A DNA stretch of 64,000 bases, taken from Thiohalomonas denitrificans (lineage in GTDB: Bacteria > Pseudomonadota > Gammaproteobacteria > Thiohalomonadales > Thiohalomonadaceae). Under the pieces are notes generated by a model. It saw only the letters and a list, made by a program, of their open reading frames with translations, was not told the origin of the DNA and made no database searches. The first letter of the stretch is position 1. Each line of letters starts with the position of its first letter. This document shows, piece after piece, positions 37,885 to 44,956 of the stretch. The position numbers were made by a program, and so were the translations under genes. The stretch spans positions 124,001 to 188,000 of the forward strand of contig NZ_FMWD01000002.1 of NCBI RefSeq assembly GCF_900102855.1. Direction: 5' to 3'.

Positions 37885-38304
37885 ATGATGGCAGTGAAGA
37901 AGACTTCCGCGAAGAAAAAAGCCGCCCCGAAGGCCAGCCCCAAGAAAGCCACCGTCAAGAAAAGCGTCGCAAAACCCAATGCGAAGGCGATTCCCACCAA
38001 GCAGACCAAGACCCAGATCATCAACTCGATTGCTGAAGATACGGGCCTGACCAAAAAAGACGTTGCTGCAGTCTTCGGTTCCCTGTCCAACCTGATCGAA
38101 GGGCACATGAAAAAGCGCGGCTCCGGGGAGTTCACCATTCCCGATAGCGGCGTAAAGATCCGTCGTATCAAGAAACCGGCCACCAAGTCCCGCAAAATGC
38201 TTTCGCCGTTCACCGGCGAAGAGATCACCGTAAAGGCCAAACCGGCCCGCAACGTCATCAAGGTTGCCCCGCTGAAGGCACTCAAAGACGCGGTCACCAA
38301 ATAG
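37885..38304 (+). CDS. HU/IHF-family DNA-binding protein with lysine/alanine-rich N-terminal tail
   Basis: Histone-like DNA-binding protein. Residues 1-43 are a basic low-complexity tail of Lys, Ala, Pro and Thr (VKKTSAKKKAAPKASPKKAT). The HU-type body follows: TKTQIINSIAEDTGLTKKDVAAVFGSL, the dimerisation core FTIPDSGVKIRRIKKPATKSRK, and the DNA-binding arm region PFTGEEITVKAKPARNVIKVAPLKALKDAV. The total is 139 residues against 90 for plain HU. Tails of this kind are known in HU-like proteins of several proteobacteria. ATG 37885 or 37888 fit equally; ACGGAGAA precedes. A terminator follows the stop. Confidence 0.88.
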   Translation: MMAVKKTSAKKKAAPKASPKKATVKKSVAKPNAKAIPTKQTKTQIINSIAEDTGLTKKDVAAVFGSLSNLIEGHMKKRGSGEFTIPDSGVKIRRIKKPATKSRKMLSPFTGEEITVKAKPARNVIKVAPLKALKDAVTK

Positions 38305-38320
38305 GCAGGTCCCGACACCA

Positions 38321-38356
38321 GGCAAAAGGCCGGAATCCCGGCCTTTTGCTTTTTCC
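38321..38356 (+). terminator. Rho-independent terminator after the HU-like gene
   Basis: Stem GCAAAAGGCCGG-AAT-CCCGGCCTTTTGC with a following T-run (CTTTTTCCC), 17 bases past the stop. Confidence 0.87.
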
Positions 38357-38531
38357 CACTCCCTCTCCCGCCGCGCCGCACCTCCCCCGCACAGCATCAC
38401 TATTCCTCTATACCTTAATATTCAAAACATTAATGAACGCAACAAATATAAGTGTTTGCAATCACAGACGGAGTGACTTATTCATTAAATGTCGCTACTG
38501 ACAAGCACAAAATCGATGGAAGGAGTCGCCC

Positions 38532-39122
38532 ATGACCAGTATTTATCGTCCGCTACCCTATAGCAGTCTCGATTCCGACACCGGTTATCATCGTCCGTCA
38601 CAGCGCCTTCCCGAACGGGTATGCAGGGAGAGTGCGGCCCTCGAGGTGATGACGGATCTGACCCAGGTCGCCGCCATGACCATCGGCCCTTGCGCGACAC
38701 TGGAAGCCGTGGAAGAACGGATGATCGCCAGTAACGTGCGGCTGCTCCTGGTGACGGACCAGCACAACAGCATTCTCGGCATCATCACCTCCACCGATCT
38801 GAAGGGGGAGCGCCCCATGCAGTACCTGAAAGAGGTGGGCGGCAAGCGCAAGGATATTTTCGTACGCGATATCATGACCCCGCGCGAACGGATCGAGGTG
38901 CTTTATCTGGAGGACGTCAACACGGCGCGGGTCGGCGACATCGTGGAAACCCTCAAACGGGTCGGTCGTCAACACGCTTTGGTGGTGGATCGGGACGCAG
39001 ACGGTAGGCAGAGCGTCCGTGGCATTTTCTCCACCAAACAGATTGGCAAGCAGTTGGGTGTGGCAATCGAGACCACTGAGATCGCCAAAACCTTTGCCGA
39101 ACTGGAGGCCGCCCTGGCCTAG
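38532..39122 (+). CDS. Tandem CBS-domain protein
   Basis: A 196-residue cytoplasmic protein with two CBS motifs: VAAMTIGPCATLEAVEERMIASNVRLLLVTDQHNSILGIITSTDL and RDIMTPRERIEVLYLEDVNTARVGDIVETLKRVGRQHALVVDRDAD split over the second motif. Each carries the pattern of the nucleotide-binding CBS fold (VxD...GIIT.DL). The first 30 residues are a Ser/Pro-rich lead. CBS pairs bind adenosine nucleotides and often control a partner, but no partner domain is present here, so its role is unknown. GGAGTCGCCC precedes the ATG. Confidence 0.85.
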   Translation: MTSIYRPLPYSSLDSDTGYHRPSQRLPERVCRESAALEVMTDLTQVAAMTIGPCATLEAVEERMIASNVRLLLVTDQHNSILGIITSTDLKGERPMQYLKEVGGKRKDIFVRDIMTPRERIEVLYLEDVNTARVGDIVETLKRVGRQHALVVDRDADGRQSVRGIFSTKQIGKQLGVAIETTEIAKTFAELEAALA

Positions 39123-39279
39123 TAGTCCATCGTACCCACACCGGTAGGCCGGCTGCAGAAGAGCGACAGGGAGGTCTGCCGAGTTTATGCAGCGTTGAAA
39201 CGCCTCACACCTTGAATTCCGTGGCAAACACCGTTTATCTTTGTTCACTTATAAAAGGGAAGGAAAAGGGGGAATACTG

Positions 39280-39846
39280 ATGAAGCGAGCATTCGGTGCA
39301 GCGCTGCTTTGCTGCCTGCCATTCAGCACTACCATTGCCGAAGACCATACCGGCGAGCTGGCGGGTGAGAGCAAAGTGATTATCAAGCAATTCATGGGCG
39401 ACCTGAAAGGCGAGCTAAAATCCGCTATGAAAGCCGGCGGACCGGTCAATGCTATCGGTGTCTGCAATCGGGTGGCACCCGCAATTGCAAAGAAGCATAC
39501 GGACGACAGCGGCTGGAGCGTCGCCCGGACCAGCCTCAAGTTGCGTAATCCCGACAATGCCCCCGATGCCTGGGAGCAAGGAGTACTGGAGAAGTTCGAG
39601 GCACGAAAAGCGGCGGGTGAGCCGGTCAAGCCTATGGCTTATCATGAAACCGTCGAAGAGGACGGCCAGAAGGTCTTTCGCTTCATGAAAGCCATCCCGA
39701 CCGGCGAGGTTTGCCTGAAATGCCACGGAGCCGAACTGTCACCTGCCGTCGCGGACAAGCTCGACGAGCTGTATCCGTCCGATGAGGCGCGAGGCTTCCA
39801 GGCCGGGGATATCCGCGGCGCCTTTACCCTGAAGAAGCCGTTGTAA
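39280..39846 (+). CDS. Periplasmic c-type haem protein (DUF3365/Tll0287-like)
   Basis: A 188-residue exported protein with signal peptide MKRAFGAALLCCLPFSTTIA. The haem motif is CLKCHG near residue 152. IKQFMGDLKGELKSAMKAGGPVNAIGVCNRVAPAIAKK, WSVARTSLKLRNPDNAPDAWE and FMKAIPTGEVCLKCHG are typical of the DUF3365 family, whose one studied member binds haem in a PAS-like fold. A haem-based redox or sensing role is inferred. ATG 39280 has GGGGGAATACTG in front; the frame continues upstream but those residues do not look like a signal peptide. A strong terminator follows. Confidence 0.87.
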   Translation: MKRAFGAALLCCLPFSTTIAEDHTGELAGESKVIIKQFMGDLKGELKSAMKAGGPVNAIGVCNRVAPAIAKKHTDDSGWSVARTSLKLRNPDNAPDAWEQGVLEKFEARKAAGEPVKPMAYHETVEEDGQKVFRFMKAIPTGEVCLKCHGAELSPAVADKLDELYPSDEARGFQAGDIRGAFTLKKPL

Positions 39847-39863
39847 ACATCATTGACACCAGC

Positions 39864-39893
39864 AAGGGGGGCTTCGGCCCCCCTCTCTTTTTT
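39864..39893 (+). terminator. Rho-independent terminator after the haem protein
   Basis: Stem GGGGGGC-TTC-GGCCCCCC with a following run of T residues (CTCTCTTTTTT), about 20 bases past the stop. Confidence 0.87.
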
Positions 39894-39917
39894 CTCGTGG
39901 CACTTCGGGTGTTCGGT

Positions 39918-40250
39918 TCACACCTCGAACATCAGCGCGTAGGGTCGCTCCATCTCCATCTGAAGTTCACCGATGCTGAAGGCCCGTGACTTGCGGGTGG
40001 TTTCATGCTGTTCGAACCAGACGGTCACGGTCGGTACTGTAAAGACGCCGTGTTGGGCCGCAAGTTCGGGACTCGCTTCACAATCCACTTCGGCCAGCAT
40101 CAGTTCAGGGAATTCCTCCTCCACCATTGCCCGCACCCGCGGTTTGAGCGCATTACAAACACCGCAGCCGGAGCTCGAAAAGTAGATTAAAACGGCGGGA
40201 TGCTGCTCCACGAAGGCGTCGAACTGCTGGGAAGAAGTGAGGGATTGCAT
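39918..40250 (-). CDS. Thioredoxin-like protein (CGVC)
   Basis: A 110-residue cytoplasmic thioredoxin-fold protein. IYFSSSGCGVCNALKPRV holds the redox Cys29-Gly-Val-Cys32. VFTVPTVTVWF has the cis-Pro. There is no signal peptide. The DSBA-like tail is absent. It is not classical thioredoxin (WCGPC); related proteins are annotated only as thioredoxin family. Its operon partner is not obvious. The gene is preceded by the cysteine-rich DUF1540-like genes on the same strand, so co-expression in a thiol or metal context is possible. Confidence 0.82.
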   Translation of the reverse strand: MQSLTSSQQFDAFVEQHPAVLIYFSSSGCGVCNALKPRVRAMVEEEFPELMLAEVDCEASPELAAQHGVFTVPTVTVWFEQHETTRKSRAFSIGELQMEMERPYALMFEV

Positions 40251-40329
40251 GGGCCGCTTGCGTGTCCGAGGGTCACTCCGATTATGGAAAGGCGCCGCCC
40301 CGCAGTCAATTCAGGGACGGCGCTGATCA

Positions 40330-40626
40330 CTATCGCGGCGAGAAGGTCAGGCAGTCGATGCTGTCTCCGGCGAAACCCACCTGGATATTTGCGGCTTGGC
40401 ATTCGAAATCGTCGTTGTACTGGCAGCCATTGACCTTGCATGCCCCGACGCCGGCGATCTCGGAGGCCCTTTTCACATGACTTCCGGCCTTGAAGTAGGT
40501 GTCACACCCCGGTTTTACGCCATCGCCCACGGTGATGGCACGTGCGTGACACGCCTGCTCAAGGTTATAGACACACTCGGAAACCTGACACTCCGACACA
40601 TTTGGCATTTCGACTGTAATCTTCAT
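40330..40626 (-). CDS. Cysteine-rich DUF1540-like small protein (copy A)
   Basis: 98 residues from MKITVEMPNVSECQVSEC. AAGGAG lies 9 bases before this ATG, while a longer ATG start would touch that site directly. It contains two cysteine modules: CQVSECVYNLEQACHARAITV...PGCDTY and CKVNGCQYNDDFECQAANIQV...IDCLTF, each with the CxxxC-x-YN-x4-C-x-A pattern of DUF1540. The spacing suggests a zinc or iron-sulfur site. No signal peptide is seen, so it is cytoplasmic. A paralogue lies 97 bases downstream on the same strand, with about 50% matching residues. Confidence 0.75.
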   Translation of the reverse strand: MKITVEMPNVSECQVSECVYNLEQACHARAITVGDGVKPGCDTYFKAGSHVKRASEIAGVGACKVNGCQYNDDFECQAANIQVGFAGDSIDCLTFSPR

Positions 40627-40731
40627 GATAACCATCTCCTTGTCGTGTTAACTCCCTGCAGACCGAAGTCTAGCAGCCTATCGACCGCTGAACGTACCCG
40701 AAGACGTGGTGCCCCGCCGCGGGGTACTTTT

Positions 40732-41040
40732 CTACCGCGCCGTCTGCGCATAGGTGAGACACCCAATAAAGTGGAAGTCATCGACCCAGCCAATGTAGAC
40801 CCGCTCCGCAGTACATTCGTAATCATCGTTGTAGCGGCATTCGTTGCTCTTGCAAGCACCTACGCCGGCAGTATGGGGCCGCGGCGGGACCCGGTCATTG
40901 GCTGTATGAAAGGTGTCACACTCCGGTAGATCGCCGCTGCCGACAGTAATGGCCCCGGCATAGCAGCGGGCGCTTCGGTTATAGACGCACTCGGGGACAG
41001 AGCAGCGCGCGACGTCGCTGGTCTCGATGCACTTTTCCAT
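40732..41040 (-). CDS. Cysteine-rich DUF1540-like small protein (copy B)
   Basis: 102 residues. MEKCIETSDVARCSVPECVYNRSARCYAGAITVG starts module 1 and GACKSNECRYNDDYECTAERVYIGWVD is module 2, ending in GCLTY. The Cys and Tyr-Asn positions line up with the neighbouring copy A, so the pair arose by duplication. The intervening segments (PECDTFHTANDRVP / PGCDTYFKAGSHVK) also match in position. No signal peptide. In this orientation copy B lies upstream of A, so transcription would run B to A, then perhaps to the thioredoxin-like gene. Confidence 0.74.
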   Translation of the reverse strand: MEKCIETSDVARCSVPECVYNRSARCYAGAITVGSGDLPECDTFHTANDRVPPRPHTAGVGACKSNECRYNDDYECTAERVYIGWVDDFHFIGCLTYAQTAR

Positions 41041-41190
41041 GGTGAACCAATCGTTGAATTTATGTTTGAGCGTAGTTCTCCCTCTTCAACGAACCAAGTT
41101 TTTGGGTAAAAACCTCCACCTCCGCATCTGCGGCGTACACACATCGATTTTGACCCATTACAAATGGCAGCCGATAATGGAGTGAAATTC

Positions 41191-41613
41191 ATGTCCCGCT
41201 ACTGCGGACCCGACAGAGAAAGATTGGTTTTGGAACTCAACTATGAAGAGCGCCGCCGGCTGGCGCCCATCGTCATGGCTATCCTCGACGACTGGAAACT
41301 GGATGGCGAACAGCAACTCGCCGTTCTCGGTATGCCTGGCGATACCCGCCCGCGTCATCTCAATCAGTACCGCCAGGGTACGACGCCATTTCCCCAGGAA
41401 GCTGAGCTCATTGATCGCGCTCGCCACATCATCGGCATCCAGGAGGCGCTACACCTGATCTTTCCGCGTAATCCGCTCATGCCGGGTTTCTGGCTCTCCA
41501 ACCCGAACAACCGCCAATTCGGGCAGGCACCGGTGAATATCATGCTGGAAGACGGGCTCCCGGGAATGGAGCGGGTCTGGGGCCACCTGGACTGCACGCG
41601 GAACTGGAGTTGA
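41191..41613 (+). CDS. MbcA/ParS/Xre-type antitoxin-like protein (DUF2384), no toxin nearby
   Basis: A 140-residue protein. The N-terminal half resembles a helical Xre-like part (YEERRRLAPIVMAILDDWKLDGEQQLAVLGMP), and the C-terminal half has WLSNPNNRQFGQAPVNIMLEDGLPGMERVWGHLD, which matches the DUF2384 pattern (WL..PN..F.G.sP...l..G...V...L.). In type II systems this domain belongs to antitoxins paired with RES-domain toxins. The flanking genes face the other way and no RES gene is present, so it may be an orphan regulator. I chose ATG 41191 because GGAGTG precedes it; ATG 41164 would add nine residues. Confidence 0.6.
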   Translation: MSRYCGPDRERLVLELNYEERRRLAPIVMAILDDWKLDGEQQLAVLGMPGDTRPRHLNQYRQGTTPFPQEAELIDRARHIIGIQEALHLIFPRNPLMPGFWLSNPNNRQFGQAPVNIMLEDGLPGMERVWGHLDCTRNWS

Positions 41614-41633
41614 GACCGCTACAGACGCATGGG

Positions 41634-42953
41634 TCAAACTAGCTCAAGCGGTTCTGTCAGCGCGCAATGGACACGGTCACGACCGGCCGTTTTCCCCTGA
41701 TAAAGGGCCTCATCGGCCATAGCGATAAGCCGAGCAAGATCCGTTCCGTGCCGCTCGGTATCGGCGACACCCACGGTGGTGGTTACCTTTATCCCCTCGG
41801 GATGCAGTTCGGAAAGTGCGTGGCGGAATTTCTCCGCCGCCTGGAGACCCTCGTCTGGCGCGGTGGCGCCAAGCAGCGTGACGAACTCTTCGCCTCCGAA
41901 CCGGGCAACGAGGTGTCCTTCCGACTCGGGGAACATGCCTCGCAACAGACGGCCTATAGCCTCCAGAATCCGGTCACCGGTGAGGTGTCCATAGGTGTCA
42001 TTAATGTGCTTGAAGTGATCGATATCATTCAGCAGTACCACGACAGATCCCTTGCGGTCAGCCATGAACTCCTCACCGAAGTCGAGCAAGTAGCGTTTGT
42101 TACGAGTCCCCGTGAGGCTGTCGCTGAAGGCCATCAGGCGCATCGCCTCGCTCTGGCGCCTCATGGTGGCAAAGGTCTGGCTGACCATGAGCAACGAACG
42201 AATACGTGCGATGAGGATCTCTTCAATGATGGGTTTTTCGATGAAGTCGTTTGCACCGCGATGCAAGACTTCAGCATGCCGTCCGCTATGGGAGTTTCCG
42301 GTGACTACCAGTACCGGCAACTCCTGGGGTGAACATCGACACTCCTGCCGAACGTAGCGCAGCAGGTCCTCGCCCGTCGCCTTGCCACTGAGGAAGTAGT
42401 CCGTCACCACCAGGTCGGGAAGCCCACTGTCCGCTTCGTTCAAGCGCTGCATCGCCATTTCCGCCGAGGTGACGTGTTCAACGTCCAGTCCCTGGCGCAC
42501 CATGGCCCTGCACCCCCAGGCGGATGCGGTCCTGGAGTCCTCCACATAGAGAACGCGACCAACATATCCCGGGCTACGCTGCACGAACTCCTTGATAAAG
42601 CCGCCCAGGGCCTCGATACCGCGGGATTTATCGAAGTATTCCGTGACACCGGCCTGAAAACCACCGCGTTTCAGCCGTTCATCGGCGTCTGACGAGACCA
42701 CCACGACAGGCGCCCGGCCGTGCCGACGGCTCTGCCGGATATGCAAACAGAGATCGAGGCCATCCATATCCGGCAACTGCAGCGCAGTAGTGATCAGGCC
42801 AAACGGCTCCTGACGCGCCTCCAGCAGTTGCAGGGCCTGTTCACCGGTAGCGGCGATATCTACCTCTGCTTCCATTAGTTCCTTTCTAAGGTACGACCTC
42901 AGCACGGCTTGCGCCACGCTGGACCCGTCTACCACCAGGATTGCACGGCCCAT
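41634..42953 (-). CDS. REC-REC-GGDEF response regulator (diguanylate cyclase)
   Basis: A 439-residue protein from MGRAILVVDGSSVAQAVL (start has GGAGGG upstream). The first REC domain is degenerate: the usual DD pair is DG, and the phosphoacceptor position reads LITTALQLPDMDGL with Ala instead of Asp. The second REC domain keeps VEDSRTA and LVVTDYFLSGKATG, with Asp in place. The C-terminal GGDEF domain has FGGEEF, DIDHFKHINDTYGHLTGD and VTTTVGVAD. GGEEF is a permitted active-site variant. No RxxD inhibitory site precedes it. It should make cyclic di-GMP on phosphorylation of REC2 by an unknown kinase. No histidine kinase is nearby. Confidence 0.92.
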   Translation of the reverse strand: MGRAILVVDGSSVAQAVLRSYLRKELMEAEVDIAATGEQALQLLEARQEPFGLITTALQLPDMDGLDLCLHIRQSRRHGRAPVVVVSSDADERLKRGGFQAGVTEYFDKSRGIEALGGFIKEFVQRSPGYVGRVLYVEDSRTASAWGCRAMVRQGLDVEHVTSAEMAMQRLNEADSGLPDLVVTDYFLSGKATGEDLLRYVRQECRCSPQELPVLVVTGNSHSGRHAEVLHRGANDFIEKPIIEEILIARIRSLLMVSQTFATMRRQSEAMRLMAFSDSLTGTRNKRYLLDFGEEFMADRKGSVVVLLNDIDHFKHINDTYGHLTGDRILEAIGRLLRGMFPESEGHLVARFGGEEFVTLLGATAPDEGLQAAEKFRHALSELHPEGIKVTTTVGVADTERHGTDLARLIAMADEALYQGKTAGRDRVHCALTEPLELV

Positions 42954-43125
42954 CGCGATTTCCCTCCGTCCGTCACACTGCCCTGGGTCGGACGTGATCA
43001 ACGCTAAACAAGAATATTTCGCGTTAACTCACGCATTATCGGTACCAGTTCCCGGCAAATCTTGCCAAAAATATTGGACATCTTCTGCTACTGTTGCATA
43101 GTGGTTCGAAGAGAGGAAAGCCGCC

Positions 43126-43353
43126 ATGTCGGGAATCAGAAAAACAGAAGACATTGTCTGTCCCTCCTGCGGAACGCAGGGAACCGTCGGGCTGGGGATG
43201 GCAATGATCGATGCGCGTAGCGACTACCGGGAGTTCCAGTGCCCCGGCTGCAGGTCTCGCGTGCCATTCCAGGCCAACCGCGCTATCATCGATATTGCAT
43301 GGCTTCCCCCGGCATCCGGGGAAGAATTCACCGAAACCCCCGCCCCTCGGTAA
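43126..43353 (+). CDS. Small zinc-ribbon-like protein of unknown function
   Basis: 75 residues: CPSCGTQGTVGLGMAMIDARSDYREFQCPGCRSRVPF gives two CxxC pairs 24 residues apart, consistent with a zinc ribbon. No other domain or signal peptide is visible. AGAGAGGAAAGCC precedes the ATG. It overlaps no other gene, lies 173 bases from the convergent-divergent GGDEF gene, and is followed by another unknown gene on the same strand after 83 bases. Function unknown. Confidence 0.55.
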   Translation: MSGIRKTEDIVCPSCGTQGTVGLGMAMIDARSDYREFQCPGCRSRVPFQANRAIIDIAWLPPASGEEFTETPAPR

Positions 43354-43436
43354 CTTTCCCGGCGGGCCTCCGGCCCGCCGGTGCGCAGCACAGGTTTGCG
43401 TGGAAACACCGCAAGGCGCCGCAGGCAGGACCAGCG

Positions 43437-43964
43437 ATGAAACCCGACCAGCCTTTCCGGTTAACCATCACGCCTGACGGCATTGACGCATTCTGCGAAC
43501 GACTGCGCCGCTCCTCCGCGACGGCACGCCGGGCAGTGGCAGGGCTGGCGGCATTGCAGACGTTCCTGGCGGAAACTGCCGAACCGGGAGACAAGGCATC
43601 AAGCGCTTACCCGGCTATCAGGGAGCGTCTTGCAGAGCACCTGGAAGCTGCCTCACAAGCTGTGGTCGACGAGGCTGCCGAATCCCTTGCCGAGGGCGTG
43701 CGGCGACGGGATCCGGCCGCTGTTGCTGCTGTGCACCGAAACCTTTCCCGCAGCGGTTTCCGTCAGGCACTGGCGCGGGCGGCGGCATTGGAGTCGTCGG
43801 GATCCGATTCCAACCCCGCAGCCTGGGCGACCTTATGGTGCAGGGAGGCCGAAAAGCGTGCGGAGGCCGCCAGCGGCTACCCGGACGCCTTCGACTTTGT
43901 CAGCGCCGGAATCCCGCTTGAGCAGTACGCTGCCATGCGCGATCTCCGCGACAACCGCTTGTAA
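43437..43964 (+). CDS. Hypothetical alpha-helical protein
   Basis: 175 residues from MKPDQPFRLTITPDGIDAFC; an in-frame ATG 66 codons upstream would overlap the zinc-ribbon gene. The protein is Ala/Arg/Glu-rich and looks wholly helical, without signal peptide, membrane segment or known motif. It has two Cys (in FCERL and LWCREAE). Not recognised. AGGACCAGCG precedes the ATG, and codon use matches the surrounding genes. Confidence 0.5.
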   Translation: MKPDQPFRLTITPDGIDAFCERLRRSSATARRAVAGLAALQTFLAETAEPGDKASSAYPAIRERLAEHLEAASQAVVDEAAESLAEGVRRRDPAAVAAVHRNLSRSGFRQALARAAALESSGSDSNPAAWATLWCREAEKRAEAASGYPDAFDFVSAGIPLEQYAAMRDLRDNRL

Positions 43965-43999
43965 ACGCCCTCCGAACCAGGCCGTCGCCAATCACCAAC

Positions 44000-44455
44000 T
44001 CAGAGGACCGCGAGTGCCCCCTGACAGCGGCGCTCGAGTTCCTCCGCCTTGTCTTCGTCGATCAGCAGCAGTACCAGCTTCTTGCATTGGGCAGTGACTT
44101 TGAGCAATCCCTCGCGGGTCTCGGGAGCGGCATTGAGCTTCTGCACTACTTTTGTGGCATCTTCACCCAGCACATCCTGGGCAATCAGTACCAGCTGGTC
44201 GCGAATGCCTGCGATATCGGATTCAAGCACCTCAGCTGACATGCCGTCGATACTGACAAATCCTTCCCGGGCCAGTTCTACCAACCGACCCTGCACATCC
44301 CAGTCCTCTCCCCCCTTCTCAGCCAACTGCTCGACCGAAGAGCGCCCATCCACCAGAATGAGGACATGCCGCAATTCTTTGGCGAGACCGTGGGCTCGCG
44401 AGCGGAGCTCTTCTTCCCCCTTGTGGGTTTTGCGGACGATGGCCGCCTTGTCCAT
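44000..44455 (-). CDS. Hypothetical cytoplasmic protein
   Basis: 151 residues starting MDKAAIVRKTHKGEEELRSRAHGLAKELRHVLILVDGRSSVEQLAEKGG. The sequence KGxEE...R.HGL...LR..LILVDG..SV..L also occurs at the start of other proteobacterial proteins of unknown role. The rest is helical and acidic (VSIDGMSAEVLESDIAGIRDQL). No motif for a catalytic site. Its ATG overlaps the stop of the preceding membrane-protein gene by one base (TGATG), so the two are coupled. Confidence 0.6.
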   Translation of the reverse strand: MDKAAIVRKTHKGEEELRSRAHGLAKELRHVLILVDGRSSVEQLAEKGGEDWDVQGRLVELAREGFVSIDGMSAEVLESDIAGIRDQLVLIAQDVLGEDATKVVQKLNAAPETREGLLKVTAQCKKLVLLLIDEDKAEELERRCQGALAVL

Positions 44456-44760
44456 CAGTCCATTACCTCCTGGATTACGCGATAGATCAGCTTGACAGTG
44501 ATCAAGACGTAAATTGCGCCAAAGAAGAAGATACAGGCGACGACAAGCCGCAAGATGCTTTCCGGCATGGCGCTAAAAAAGGGCGTACTGATATAGCCCA
44601 CAGCAAATAAGCCCACTAACCACAGTAAGGTGTCCCAGCTTTTGCCAACGATACCTCCGGGGATACGGCCCTTCAGGTTGAATACCAACCACAAGCAGTA
44701 GCCCATGACCGCAATGGCGGCGAAGGTAATTACTTGCGGTACATCAAACGTGGGATCCAT
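44455..44760 (-). CDS. Small integral membrane protein
   Basis: 101 residues from MDPTFDVPQVITFAAIAVMG. Three hydrophobic segments are visible (around 8-24, 42-58 and 68-92), with GRIPGGIVGKSWD between the first two. AAAGGAG precedes the ATG by 8 bases. It precedes and overlaps the next gene by one base. Function not recognised. Confidence 0.62.
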   Translation of the reverse strand: MDPTFDVPQVITFAAIAVMGYCLWLVFNLKGRIPGGIVGKSWDTLLWLVGLFAVGYISTPFFSAMPESILRLVVACIFFFGAIYVLITVKLIYRVIQEVMD

Positions 44761-44902
44761 GTGGTCACTCCTTTGTATTTTTGTGAACTGCATAGCAGTT
44801 ATATCACGAGAATTGTTTTAGGCATAGCGACTAGCAAAGTATAAATGCCCTGCCCGAAATTGCCACATTTCTCCGTGCAGATCACAGCGAAGATCATCAA
44901 AC

Positions 44903-44929
44903 AAAAAAAAACCCGGCCTGAGCCGGGCA
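44903..44929 (-). terminator. Rho-independent terminator of the EF-hand protein gene
   Basis: Read on the minus strand: stem CCCGGC-TCAG-GCCGGG followed by nine T residues, about 30 bases past the stop of the PRC-barrel/EF-hand gene. Confidence 0.86.
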
Positions 44930-44956
44930 TTCACCTAACAGATGAATTTAGTAAGA

